A model generated the notes under the pieces. The model worked only from the letters and a program-made list of their open reading frames with translations. It was not told the DNA's origin and made no database searches. Positions 1-5,755 of a stretch of 6,716 bases of DNA are shown here, piece by piece. The number at the start of each line of letters is the position of its first letter. The stretch's first letter is position 1. The DNA comes from an uncultured Clostridia bacterium (GTDB lineage: Bacteria > Bacillota > Clostridia > Christensenellales > DTU072), in assembly GCA_944350065.1 (NCBI GenBank), contig CALVOD010000073.1, positions 1 through 6,716 on the forward strand, read 5' to 3'. Position numbers and translations under genes: made by a program.

Positions 1-1418
1 TCGTTGCCTTTGCGGAATTCGATGAGCTTCTTATAGAAATTGAGTATGGAATTTGGGTTCTTCAGATCGCTCGCCACGTTTATTTCGCCGAGATTGGGAT
101 TTATCTTCATCCAAGCCTTGCCGGTAGTAAAGCCCGCTCCCGTCTTGTCTTCCCACTGCATGGGCGTTCTCGCGTGATCGCGAGCGCGCTTCGACATAGC
201 CCATTTAGCGACGGGCATAAGGGGCGGGAATATCTTGCGGATAAGGCTGAATACCCTCGTAGCCATTATATCTACGTATTCCTTCTCCTCGAGACGGATA
301 TTGGTCATTCCTATTTCCTGTCCCTGATATACGTAGGGCGTTCCGCGCAGCATAAAGTAGGATACCGCGAGCATTTTGCCGAGCTCTTTGCGGTAATATC
401 CTCTGCCGTTTCCGTACCTCGTTATCGAACGGGGCTGGTCGTGATTCTCGTAATAAAGGGTATTCCAACAATTCTTCGGAAGCGCCTGCCAGGCGCTTTG
501 CACCGCTTTGAACTTCGCGAGATTGAATTTGACGGGGAAGAAGCTCCACTTCATATCCACGTCCATAAGCTCGAAGGTTATCGCGCTGTCCAGTTCGTGC
601 CTGTCCTCCGCAATTATCATCGGAGCGTCGGTCAGTTTGCACCCTATCGCTTCGCCCACGATCATCGTGTCGTATTTCGACCACGCTTTCTCGTATATCT
701 CGTTAAGATATTCGTGGATATGCGGTCCCAGCACAAAGTGTTCGTCGCCGCACATAACGGGATTGAATTTTCCGTCAGGCAGCCCTTCCGCCTTGCTTAT
801 GTAGGTTATGACGTCGCAACGGAAACCGTCCACTCCGAGTTCAAACCAGTAATTGCAGATATCCGCCACTTCCTGACGGACTTTGGGATTGTCCCAGTTA
901 AGGTCGGGCTGCTTCTTGCTGAAAAGATGCAGATACCATTCTCCCGTGGTCTCGTCGTACTGCCACGCGGAGCCCGTAAACCTCGAAGTCCAGTTGTTAG
1001 GAGGACGTTTGCCGTCCTTACCCTTGCCTTTACGCCATATATAATAGTCGCGGTAAGGATTGTCCTTAGAAGAACGGCTCTGCTTGAACCACTCGTGTTC
1101 GTCGGAAGTGTGATTCACAACGAGGTCCATAACGAGCTTTATGCCGCGCTCGTGCATCCCCGCTATCATCTCTTTCCAATCGTCGAGTGTGCCGAACTCG
1201 GGATTGATGTCACGGTAATCGGATATATCGTAGCCGTTGTCGTCGTTGGGCGATTTGTATACGGGCGAAAGCCATACCGCCGTCACCCCGAGCTCTTTGA
1301 GATAATCGAGCTTGGAGATTATTCCGCGGATATCGCCTATCCCGTCGCCGTTCGAGTCGCAGAAACTGCGGGGATATATCTGATAAAATACTGCGTCTTT
1401 ATACCATCCGGTCTTCAT
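1..1418 (-). CDS. GH13 oligo-1,6-glucosidase / alpha-glucosidase, 3' end cut off by the window
   Basis: Intracellular glycoside hydrolase of the GH13 oligo-1,6-glucosidase subfamily, expected to release glucose from the non-reducing ends of short isomalto- or malto-oligosaccharides. About 472 codons are present against a usual 550-560, so the C-terminal beta domain is missing at the window edge. The N-terminus (MKTGWYKDAVFYQIYPRSF) is typical and has no signal peptide. D21-N23-D25-D29 form the DSNGDGIGD calcium-type loop. D98 and H103 lie in DLVVNHTS, and QPDLN (170-174) is the subfamily signature. The catalytic residues are nucleophile D202 (GFRCDV), acid/base E256 (VGEA) and D327 (NHDQ). 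Val203 right after the nucleophile is the residue associated with alpha-1,6 preference; maltases usually have Ala there. Start chosen at 1418 because AAGGAG sits 5 bases upstream. An in-frame ATG at 1463 overlaps the preceding stop (ATGA) and would add 15 residues, but has a poor ribosome site. Last visible gene of the minus-strand cluster. Family sure; exact substrate inferred. Confidence 0.93.
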   Translation of the reverse strand, partial: MKTGWYKDAVFYQIYPRSFCDSNGDGIGDIRGIISKLDYLKELGVTAVWLSPVYKSPNDDNGYDISDYRDINPEFGTLDDWKEMIAGMHERGIKLVMDLVVNHTSDEHEWFKQSRSSKDNPYRDYYIWRKGKGKDGKRPPNNWTSRFTGSAWQYDETTGEWYLHLFSKKQPDLNWDNPKVRQEVADICNYWFELGVDGFRCDVITYISKAEGLPDGKFNPVMCGDEHFVLGPHIHEYLNEIYEKAWSKYDTMIVGEAIGCKLTDAPMIIAEDRHELDSAITFELMDVDMKWSFFPVKFNLAKFKAVQSAWQALPKNCWNTLYYENHDQPRSITRYGNGRGYYRKELGKMLAVSYFMLRGTPYVYQGQEIGMTNIRLEEKEYVDIMATRVFSLIRKIFPPLMPVAKWAMSKRARDHARTPMQWEDKTGAGFTTGKAWMKINPNLGEINVASDLKNPNSILNFYKKLIEFRKGN

Positions 1419-1423
1419 TGTCG

Positions 1424-1429
1424 CTCCTT
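1424..1429 (-). promoter_or_regulatory. Ribosome binding site of the GH13 gene
   Basis: AAGGAG reads on the minus strand 5 bases before the ATG at 1418. It decides the start in favour of 1418 over the in-frame ATG at 1463, which overlaps the stop codon of the upstream oxidoreductase gene but has only a weak purine stretch in front of it. Confidence 0.8.
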
Positions 1430-1459
1430 CCGTGCAAACTGCGAACTTGATCGGTTCCG

Positions 1460-2620
1460 TCATTGCACTTTCTTTTTACTTGATTCTTTTTCTTCGGCTT
1501 TACGCTTCTCGAGCTCCGCTATGAACTTGTCCTCGTCGATGGGAAGCTCCACCGCTTCGCCCGTCCAGCTCGAAAGATGTATCGCGTTGGATATCGTAAG
1601 TCCTCTGATACCGTCGGCGCCGGGCGCGATAAGCGGCTCGCCGTTAACTATATGATTGGTGAAATTGTTGATAATGCCCGTATGCTGTGCGAATACGTTC
1701 ATCGCGAGTTCCCCTACCTTCGACATTCTCTTAACGATTTTGTGAGAAGGTATGGAGGGCATAAACTTCTTATTGGTAGCGTTGAATACAGATTCAGCCA
1801 CTTCCAGCTCCGTGAACACGAGTTTGTTGTTCTCGATGACTATCTTGCCCTTGTCTCCGTCTATCTCGAGACGGTTGGTGCCCGGGAAATCGTGAGTCGA
1901 AGTGATAAACACGCCGGTCGCGCCGTTGGGATATTCCATATACGCGGTAACGTCGTTCTCGACGTTGATGTCGCGGTTCCTGCCCACCTTGGCGTAACCG
2001 CGTATCATCGAAGGCATTCCGCCGAGCCACTGGAACAAATCGAGCTGGTGCGGGCACTGATTGATGAGCACGCCGCCGCCTTCGCCCGCCCAGGTGCCTC
2101 TCCAGCCGCCTTGATTATAATACGCTTGCGGACGATACCAGTTGGTGATTATCCAGTTAATACGCTTCATTTCGCCGAGACGTCCCGTTTCGACGAGTTC
2201 TTTAGCGAAACGGTACAGTTTATTCGTGCGCTGATTATACATTATCCCGAAGGTAAGCTCGGGCTTGGTCGCAGCGTACTCGTTGAGCTCGCGAATGGCT
2301 TTCGTATAAACTCCCGCGGGCTTCTCGATAAGGGTATGCAATCCCTTAGAAAGCGCGTAGGTCGCTATCACGGGGTGGTCGTAATGGGGCGTCGCCACGA
2401 GCACCGCGTCCGCTTTGCCGCTGTCGATAAGCGATTTATAATCGTCGAAAAACTCCACGCCTTTCGCTTTAAGGTTTTTCTCCGCCCACTCCTTGCGCTC
2501 GGGAGAAATATCGCATACCGCGGTAAGCGTACCGTTTTTGATGAGCCCGTGCGTGAAACGCAGGCAATGTAACGAACCCATCTTGCCTATTCCGACGATA
2601 CCGAATCTGACTTTTTCCAT
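1460..2620 (-). CDS. Gfo/Idh/MocA family NAD(P)-dependent sugar oxidoreductase
   Basis: Cytoplasmic 386-residue oxidoreductase of the Gfo/Idh/MocA family, which oxidises or reduces a sugar hydroxyl using tightly bound NAD(P). The N-terminal Rossmann fold carries G10-I-G12-K-M-G15 directly after the first beta strand. The family EKP motif is at 99-101 (IEKPAG), and ATPHYDHP (76-83) is the usual strand before it. The C-terminal substrate domain begins near residue 125 and contains the helix GGGVLINQCPHQLDLFQWL (181-199), with H191 and D194 in the position of the catalytic pair. The last 16 or so residues are a charged Lys/Glu tail (EKRKAEEKESSKKKVQ), probably disordered. The ATG shares one base with the stop of the TIM-barrel gene (TAATG), so translation is likely coupled. 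Its own stop overlaps an alternative ATG of the GH13 gene. Possible roles include an inositol- or glycoside-dehydrogenase-like step; the substrate cannot be read from sequence. Confidence 0.92.
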   Translation of the reverse strand: MEKVRFGIVGIGKMGSLHCLRFTHGLIKNGTLTAVCDISPERKEWAEKNLKAKGVEFFDDYKSLIDSGKADAVLVATPHYDHPVIATYALSKGLHTLIEKPAGVYTKAIRELNEYAATKPELTFGIMYNQRTNKLYRFAKELVETGRLGEMKRINWIITNWYRPQAYYNQGGWRGTWAGEGGGVLINQCPHQLDLFQWLGGMPSMIRGYAKVGRNRDINVENDVTAYMEYPNGATGVFITSTHDFPGTNRLEIDGDKGKIVIENNKLVFTELEVAESVFNATNKKFMPSIPSHKIVKRMSKVGELAMNVFAQHTGIINNFTNHIVNGEPLIAPGADGIRGLTISNAIHLSSWTGEAVELPIDEDKFIAELEKRKAEEKESSKKKVQ

Positions 2621-3546
2621 TATTTGGAGGCCTCCTCGATAAATTTCTTGAGATTTTTATATTGAATTACGAATACGTCCTTGCGGCTTACGGTTTCGCA
2701 TGCCTTTTTGCCCAGTTTGGAATCGATATAGCGGAACGCTTTATAAAATTCCGGTTTCATATAGCGGGCGAACGGTACGAAATAAAGGAATTTCCTGCCG
2801 ACGGCGTATTTGCCGGTATGCGGTTCGAGCGTCATGAAGCCTTCGTAGCCGCGCGCTTCGAGATCGGCGAAAATCCTCTTATAATCGGTTACGCCCAGTC
2901 CGAGCGGCACTTCCACGCGCGTTTCCTTGTCGCAGTCTTTCATGTGATAATAGACCACGTAGTCCTTGACTTTCTCGTAAGCCACGTTGGGGTCCACGCC
3001 CACCTGAATATAGTTGCTCGCGTCGTAAATGAGTTTGAGTTTGGGGCTGTTGATCGTGTGATAAATGTCGAGGCAACGGTCGTCGGTATCGCCGTAAATC
3101 TCTTTCTCGTTCTCGTGCAGAAGCACGACGTCGGTGCCTTCAACACATTCCACGAATTTTCTCAGTTTATCCATAACCGCGTCGCGGTAGTTCGCGGGAT
3201 CTTCTCCCTCGGGCATGAAGAAACTGAACATTCTTATGTATTTGCAGTTCATAACCTCACAGATTTTGACGAGTTCTTTGAGCTGAACGAGCTGCTTGGC
3301 GAAACCTTCTTCGTCGTTGATACCCACTTTACCTATCGGCGAGCCTATCGAACTGAACGCGATACCTTCCGCGTCGAGTTTGGGCTTAACCGCCGCGACG
3401 AATTCCTCCACCGTGTAATCCGCTATATTTTTCCCGTCGATATTCCTCGGGCAAATGTATTTTTCTCCAAGTTCTTTGGCAAGCTCTATCTGCTTGTCAA
3501 GGCTGAAACTCACTTCGTCGTAAAATCCCGAAATGGTCACTTTCAT
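2620..3546 (-). CDS. TIM-barrel sugar phosphate isomerase/epimerase family protein (AP endonuclease 2-like fold)
   Basis: A 308-residue soluble protein of the xylose-isomerase-like TIM-barrel superfamily, which includes IolE-type dehydratases, ketose 3-epimerases and related metal enzymes. Probable divalent-metal ligands fall at the usual strand ends: E145 (LLHENE), D175 (YDASN), H201 (YYHMKD) and E241 (TLEPH). The set is complete, so the protein is probably an active enzyme. About 65 residues follow the last ligand, including a basic stretch (250-282), which seems somewhat long for the family. The start at 3546 is supported by AGGAGGAG (3555-3562) 8 bases upstream. The stop overlaps the start of the oxidoreductase gene by one base, and such pairs often act on the same sugar. 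It is the first gene after a 161-bp gap that carries two palindromes, so it may begin its own transcript. Fold confident; reaction unknown. Epimerisation, isomerisation, dehydration and lyase action on an oxidised sugar are all possible. Confidence 0.88.
   Translation of the reverse strand: MKVTISGFYDEVSFSLDKQIELAKELGEKYICPRNIDGKNIADYTVEEFVAAVKPKLDAEGIAFSSIGSPIGKVGINDEEGFAKQLVQLKELVKICEVMNCKYIRMFSFFMPEGEDPANYRDAVMDKLRKFVECVEGTDVVLLHENEKEIYGDTDDRCLDIYHTINSPKLKLIYDASNYIQVGVDPNVAYEKVKDYVVYYHMKDCDKETRVEVPLGLGVTDYKRIFADLEARGYEGFMTLEPHTGKYAVGRKFLYFVPFARYMKPEFYKAFRYIDSKLGKKACETVSRKDVFVIQYKNLKKFIEEASK
2626..2637 (-). promoter_or_regulatory. Self-complementary ribosome binding site inside the end of the TIM-barrel gene
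   Basis: On the minus strand GAGGAGGCCTCC encodes Glu-Glu-Ala-Ser near the end of the TIM-barrel protein and also supplies the Shine-Dalgarno sequence (GAGGAGG, 2631-2637) for the oxidoreductase ATG at 2620. GGAGGCCTCC (2626-2635) is a perfect palindrome, and GAGG can pair with CCTC across a 3-base AGG loop. The spacing to the ATG (10 bases) is on the long side. This suggests initiation tied to arrival of the upstream ribosome. Confidence 0.55.
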
Positions 3547-3554
3547 ATATTTAT

Positions 3555-3562
3555 CTCCTCCT
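3555..3562 (-). promoter_or_regulatory. Strong ribosome binding site of the TIM-barrel gene
   Basis: AGGAGGAG on the minus strand, 8 bases before the ATG at 3546. It is among the best Shine-Dalgarno matches in the window and fixes the start. Confidence 0.8.
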
Positions 3563-3583
3563 GTTGATAACCGTTATTTACTT

Positions 3584-3601
3584 CGGAACGATATCGTTCC
3601 G
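3584..3601. promoter_or_regulatory. 18-bp perfect palindrome, probable operator
   Basis: CGGAACGATATCGTTCCG is a perfect 18-bp inverted repeat lying 38 bp upstream of the TIM-barrel start codon. It is not followed by a T tract on either strand, so it does not look like a terminator. Size and symmetry suit a dimeric repressor. The centre is AT rather than the CG typical of many LacI-family operators, so the regulator family is left open. It could also fold as a 7-bp hairpin with a 4-base loop in the leader RNA. Confidence 0.55.
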
Positions 3602-3621
3602 CATAGAGTTTATTTTTATTT

Positions 3622-3642
3622 TTAAACCGATATTCGGTTAAA
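3622..3642. promoter_or_regulatory. Imperfect 21-bp inverted repeat, second possible operator
   Basis: Arms AACCGA (3625-3630) and TCGGTT (3634-3639) flank a TAT centre. The symmetry extends outward by two more pairs after one mismatch. It is centred about 40 bp from the 18-bp palindrome, with an A/T-rich tract (3610-3626) running between the two and into its left arm. The arm/core pattern (AAC..GATAT..CG.TT) resembles that palindrome. On the minus strand the bases after it are A-rich, so it is not an intrinsic terminator for uxuB. Confidence 0.45.
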
Positions 3643-3664
3643 GCCTAAGCTGAAACGAGCGTTA

Positions 3665-3689
3665 AGCGCGCAGCGCGAAGGCGAGCGCG
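3665..3689. repeat. Three short direct copies of AGCGCG
   Basis: AGCGCG begins at 3665, 3672 and 3684 in a G/C-rich patch just downstream of the uxuB stop codon. No function is evident. It may be low-complexity sequence; the first copy belongs to a 10-mer that recurs in the uxuA-spmA gap. Confidence 0.3.
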
Positions 3690-3707
3690 AATAATTATCG
3701 TGCCGGT

Positions 3708-4553
3708 TTATACTCCCGAATACGCCGAGAAACCGCCGTCCACGGGCACGACGACGCCCGTTACGAAACCGCTGAATTCCTCGTCCGCAAGCCACATCAA
3801 AGTGCCCACGAGCTCCTCGAGCTCGCCGAATCTGCCCATGGGAGTGTGCGAAATGATCTTGTGCGAACGGGGCGTGAGCTCGCCTTTCTCGTTATAAAGA
3901 AGGGCGCGGTTCTGATTGCCGACGAAGAAACCGGGGGCGATGGCGTTGACGCGGATACCCATACCCGCAAAATGCACCGCCAGCCATTCCGTGAAATTGG
4001 ATACCGCCGATTTAGCGGCGCTGTAAGCGGGTATCTTCGTAAGCGGACGAAAAGCGTTCATGCTGCTTATATTGATGACGGAGCCACCCGTTTCCACCAT
4101 TCCTTTCGCAAAAGCCTGCGTCGTAAGCAGAATGGAGGTGAAATTAAGGTCGAAAAGTTTCCTTATGGCGTTGCTCTCGAGACTGAAAAAGGACTTGACC
4201 GAAGGATCGGTAATGTCGCCTTTTTCGTAATATTCCTTATCGGTGGTCGCGGCGGGATGGTTGCCGCCCGCGCCGTTTATGAGCATATTGATACCGCCGA
4301 GGTCCTTGACGACTTTCTCGTAGCAATCGTCGAGGCTCGCCCTGTCGAGCACGTTGGCGAAATACGCGCGCGCTATACCGCCGTTTTCGTTGATCTCGTC
4401 GGCAATTTTGCGCGCGCCCTCGAGATTGATGTCTATGAGGGCGACTTTGGCGCCGACTTTGGCGAGTTCTTTGGCGAAGCAGGAACAAATGGCTCCCGCG
4501 GCGCCCGTAAGGGCGACGGTCTTATTGCTCAAATCTATATTATATCTTTTCAT
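3708..4553 (-). CDS. uxuB: D-mannonate oxidoreductase (fructuronate reductase), SDR type
   Basis: Cytoplasmic short-chain dehydrogenase of 281 residues, similar in length and character to the YjmF-type UxuB of Bacillus. It should interconvert D-fructuronate and D-mannonate, supplying the substrate of UxuA. The cofactor loop is TGAAGAIC (16-23), where the last Gly of the usual TGxxxGxG is Cys; I recall this variant as common in this subgroup. Asp41 at the end of the second strand (ALIDIN) favours NAD(H) over NADP(H). NGAGGN (93-98) replaces NNAG. The catalytic set is N137, S164 (NISSM), Y177 and K181 (YSAAK). APGFF (206-210) and the ending VDGGFSAYSGV are also typical. Start at 4553 is supported by GGAGGAG (4557-4563). 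It follows uxuA by 75 bp with a hairpin between, and the adjacency to uxuA is the main reason for naming it uxuB rather than a generic SDR such as a gluconate 5-dehydrogenase. Confidence 0.87.
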   Translation of the reverse strand: MKRYNIDLSNKTVALTGAAGAICSCFAKELAKVGAKVALIDINLEGARKIADEINENGGIARAYFANVLDRASLDDCYEKVVKDLGGINMLINGAGGNHPAATTDKEYYEKGDITDPSVKSFFSLESNAIRKLFDLNFTSILLTTQAFAKGMVETGGSVINISSMNAFRPLTKIPAYSAAKSAVSNFTEWLAVHFAGMGIRVNAIAPGFFVGNQNRALLYNEKGELTPRSHKIISHTPMGRFGELEELVGTLMWLADEEFSGFVTGVVVPVDGGFSAYSGV

Positions 4554-4556
4554 ATA

Positions 4557-4563
4557 CTCCTCC
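4557..4563 (-). promoter_or_regulatory. Ribosome binding site of uxuB
   Basis: GGAGGAG on the minus strand, with its last base 3 bases before the ATG at 4553; the first GGAG lies 6 bases away. A small 5-bp hairpin (CGGGT 4565-4569 / ACCCG 4574-4578, AACG loop) sits directly upstream. Confidence 0.7.
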
Positions 4564-4592
4564 GCGGGTAACGACCCGTATATTCAAAAGAT

Positions 4593-4614
4593 ACGGCGTT
4601 CGCGGGAACGCCGT
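4593..4614 (-). terminator. Intercistronic hairpin between uxuA and uxuB, attenuator-like
   Basis: A perfect 9-bp G/C-rich stem (ACGGCGTTC / GAACGCCGT) with a 4-base loop starts 14 bp after the uxuA stop codon. In the minus-strand transcript it is followed by ATCTTTTG, a short and interrupted U tract, so it could be a leaky terminator that lowers uxuB relative to uxuA. It could instead be a 3'-end stabiliser of uxuA mRNA. No convincing promoter is seen between it and uxuB, so some read-through is expected. Confidence 0.5.
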
Positions 4615-4628
4615 TTAAGGTTACGGAA

Positions 4629-5675
4629 TTAACGTCCTTTCTTCTCCGCGTAAACGGCTTCGAAAAGTCCGTACAGATACATGGCTCCCAGCGCGCGGTC
4701 GTAGAGACCGTAACCGGGTTTACCGGACTCGCCCCAAATCATTCTGCCGTGGTCCGGTCTCACATAGCCGTCGAAACCGCCGTCTACGAGCGCGCGCACT
4801 ATGGCAAGCATGTCGAGCGAACCCGCGCGGGTGGGATGCGCCGTCTCCTGGAACTTACGCGCCGCGTCGTGGCGGACGTTTCTGAGGTGGGCGAAATGGA
4901 TTCTGCCTTCGGCAATTTTAATCATTTCCACGAGGTCGTTGGCGGGACTCGCGCCGAAACTGCCGGTACAGAAAGTCACACCGTTGCGAACCGAAGGATT
5001 GAGCTTCAAAAAGCGTTTCAGATGCTCGGCGTCGGTTATGATGCGCGGCAGTCCGAATATTCCCCACGGCGGGTCGTCGGGGTGAATAGCCATATTGACG
5101 TCGCACTCCTCCGCCACAGGGATGACCGCGTCGAGGAAATACTTGAGATTCGTAAAAAGTTTATCCTCGTCGATATCATTGTACGCGTTGAGAAGCCCGA
5201 CGAGCTGCTCGTGAGTATAACTCTCGTCCCAACCGGGCAAAGAAAGCGAAGTTTTGAGCGGATTGAGAGAAAGAACGGTCTCCTCGTCGTACGCGAGCGA
5301 ATTGCTGCCGTCCGCAAGCGGGCGAGCCATTTCGCTTCTCAACCAGTCGAAAACGGGCATAAAGTTATAGCAAATACACTTAACGCCATATTTCGCAAGC
5401 CGTCTTACGTTCTCGCAATAATTGGCGATAAGCCTGTCCCTCGAAGGCGCTCCGAGCTTGATATCCTCGTGCACGGGGACGGATTCCACCACTTCGAAGG
5501 TAAGGCCGTGAGAAGCGGCGGTCTCTTTGAGAGCGAGTATGCTTTTTTCGCTCCAGACTTCGCCTACCGGCACGTCGTAAACCGCGCTGACGACGGAATC
5601 GATCACCGGGATCTGAGCTATCTTATCAATGGACACGGGGTCTGCGGGTCCATACCACCTGAAAGTCATTTTCAT
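4629..5675 (-). CDS. uxuA: Mannonate dehydratase
   Basis: UxuA removes water from D-mannonate to give 2-keto-3-deoxy-D-gluconate in glucuronate catabolism. The protein has 348 residues, close to the usual 350-360, and begins with the family signature MKMTFRWYG. It is a metal-dependent TIM barrel of the xylose-isomerase-like fold. The metal ligands known from studied UxuA enzymes are all present: H198 (AIHPDDPP), C236 (TFCTGS), H263 (FAHLRN) and D308 (VRPDHGR). Y325 lies near the position of the proposed catalytic tyrosine. It is the first gene of the minus-strand cluster, divergent from spmA. No Shine-Dalgarno sequence precedes the ATG at 5675; the promoter -10 box ends only 7 bp away, implying a leaderless mRNA. 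The alternative ATG at 5669 would drop two residues and is not better supported. Identification is secure. Confidence 0.96.
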   Translation of the reverse strand: MKMTFRWYGPADPVSIDKIAQIPVIDSVVSAVYDVPVGEVWSEKSILALKETAASHGLTFEVVESVPVHEDIKLGAPSRDRLIANYCENVRRLAKYGVKCICYNFMPVFDWLRSEMARPLADGSNSLAYDEETVLSLNPLKTSLSLPGWDESYTHEQLVGLLNAYNDIDEDKLFTNLKYFLDAVIPVAEECDVNMAIHPDDPPWGIFGLPRIITDAEHLKRFLKLNPSVRNGVTFCTGSFGASPANDLVEMIKIAEGRIHFAHLRNVRHDAARKFQETAHPTRAGSLDMLAIVRALVDGGFDGYVRPDHGRMIWGESGKPGYGLYDRALGAMYLYGLFEAVYAEKKGR

Positions 5676-5682
5676 AGTTAGA

Positions 5683-5711
5683 ATTTTAACATAAAACGGA
5701 CGGGATTACAA
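5683..5711 (-). promoter_or_regulatory. Vegetative-type (sigma-A) promoter of uxuA with extended -10
   Basis: On the minus strand the -35 box is TTGTAA (5706-5711), the spacer is 17 bp, and the -10 box is TAAAAT (5683-5688), preceded by TG one base upstream (extended -10). The predicted transcription start is at 5675-5676, at or next to the A of the uxuA ATG. An imperfect palindrome GTTAGAATTTTAAC (5677-5690, six of seven pairs) covers the -10 box and start and could be an operator. Confidence 0.72.
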
Positions 5712-5715
5712 TTAT

Positions 5716-5725
5716 TTCGCGCGAA
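5716..5725. promoter_or_regulatory. 10-bp palindrome TTCGCGCGAA in the divergent gap
   Basis: A perfect palindrome 4 bp upstream of the uxuA -35 box and about 30 bp upstream of spmA. Together with the (GC)5 run at 5734-5743 it forms a G/C-rich core in an otherwise A/T-rich 80-bp divergent region. It is a possible regulator site, but short enough to be chance. Confidence 0.3.
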
Positions 5726-5755
5726 TTTTTTAAGCGCGCGCGCATATTTTTTAAT

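Noticed and set aside
174..1655. Long plus-strand open frame of 493 codons opposite the GH13 gene
   Set aside because: It lies antisense to a gene with a complete set of GH13 catalytic motifs, has no recognisable domain and begins with no ribosome site. It is a by-product of codon bias.
1577..2572. Plus-strand open frame of 331 codons opposite the oxidoreductase gene
   Set aside because: It is a shadow of the Gfo/Idh/MocA gene, with unstructured composition and no family motifs.
2662..3567. Plus-strand open frame of 301 codons opposite the TIM-barrel gene
   Set aside because: It is a Phe/Val/His-rich antisense shadow; the minus-strand reading carries the metal-ligand motifs and a strong ribosome site.
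3608..3642. Possible terminator after uxuB formed by the AACCGA/TCGGTT hairpin and the neighbouring T-rich tract
   Set aside because: The T-rich tract lies on the plus strand before the hairpin. In the minus-strand transcript the hairpin is followed by A-rich sequence, so intrinsic termination of uxuB there is not supported.
3605..3642. Internal sigma-A promoter in the A/T-rich tract upstream of the TIM-barrel gene
   Set aside because: The best pair I could build (TTTAAC, 18 bp, TAAAAA) matches only about half of the consensus positions, so it is not listed as a feature, although the operator-like palindromes make some promoter here plausible.
4749..5681. Plus-strand open frame of 310 codons opposite uxuA
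   Set aside because: uxuA is unmistakable on the minus strand; this frame has no motifs or ribosome site.
5734..5743. (GC)5 run as a Z-DNA or repeat element
   Set aside because: Ten bases of alternating GC is too short to support a structural claim on its own.
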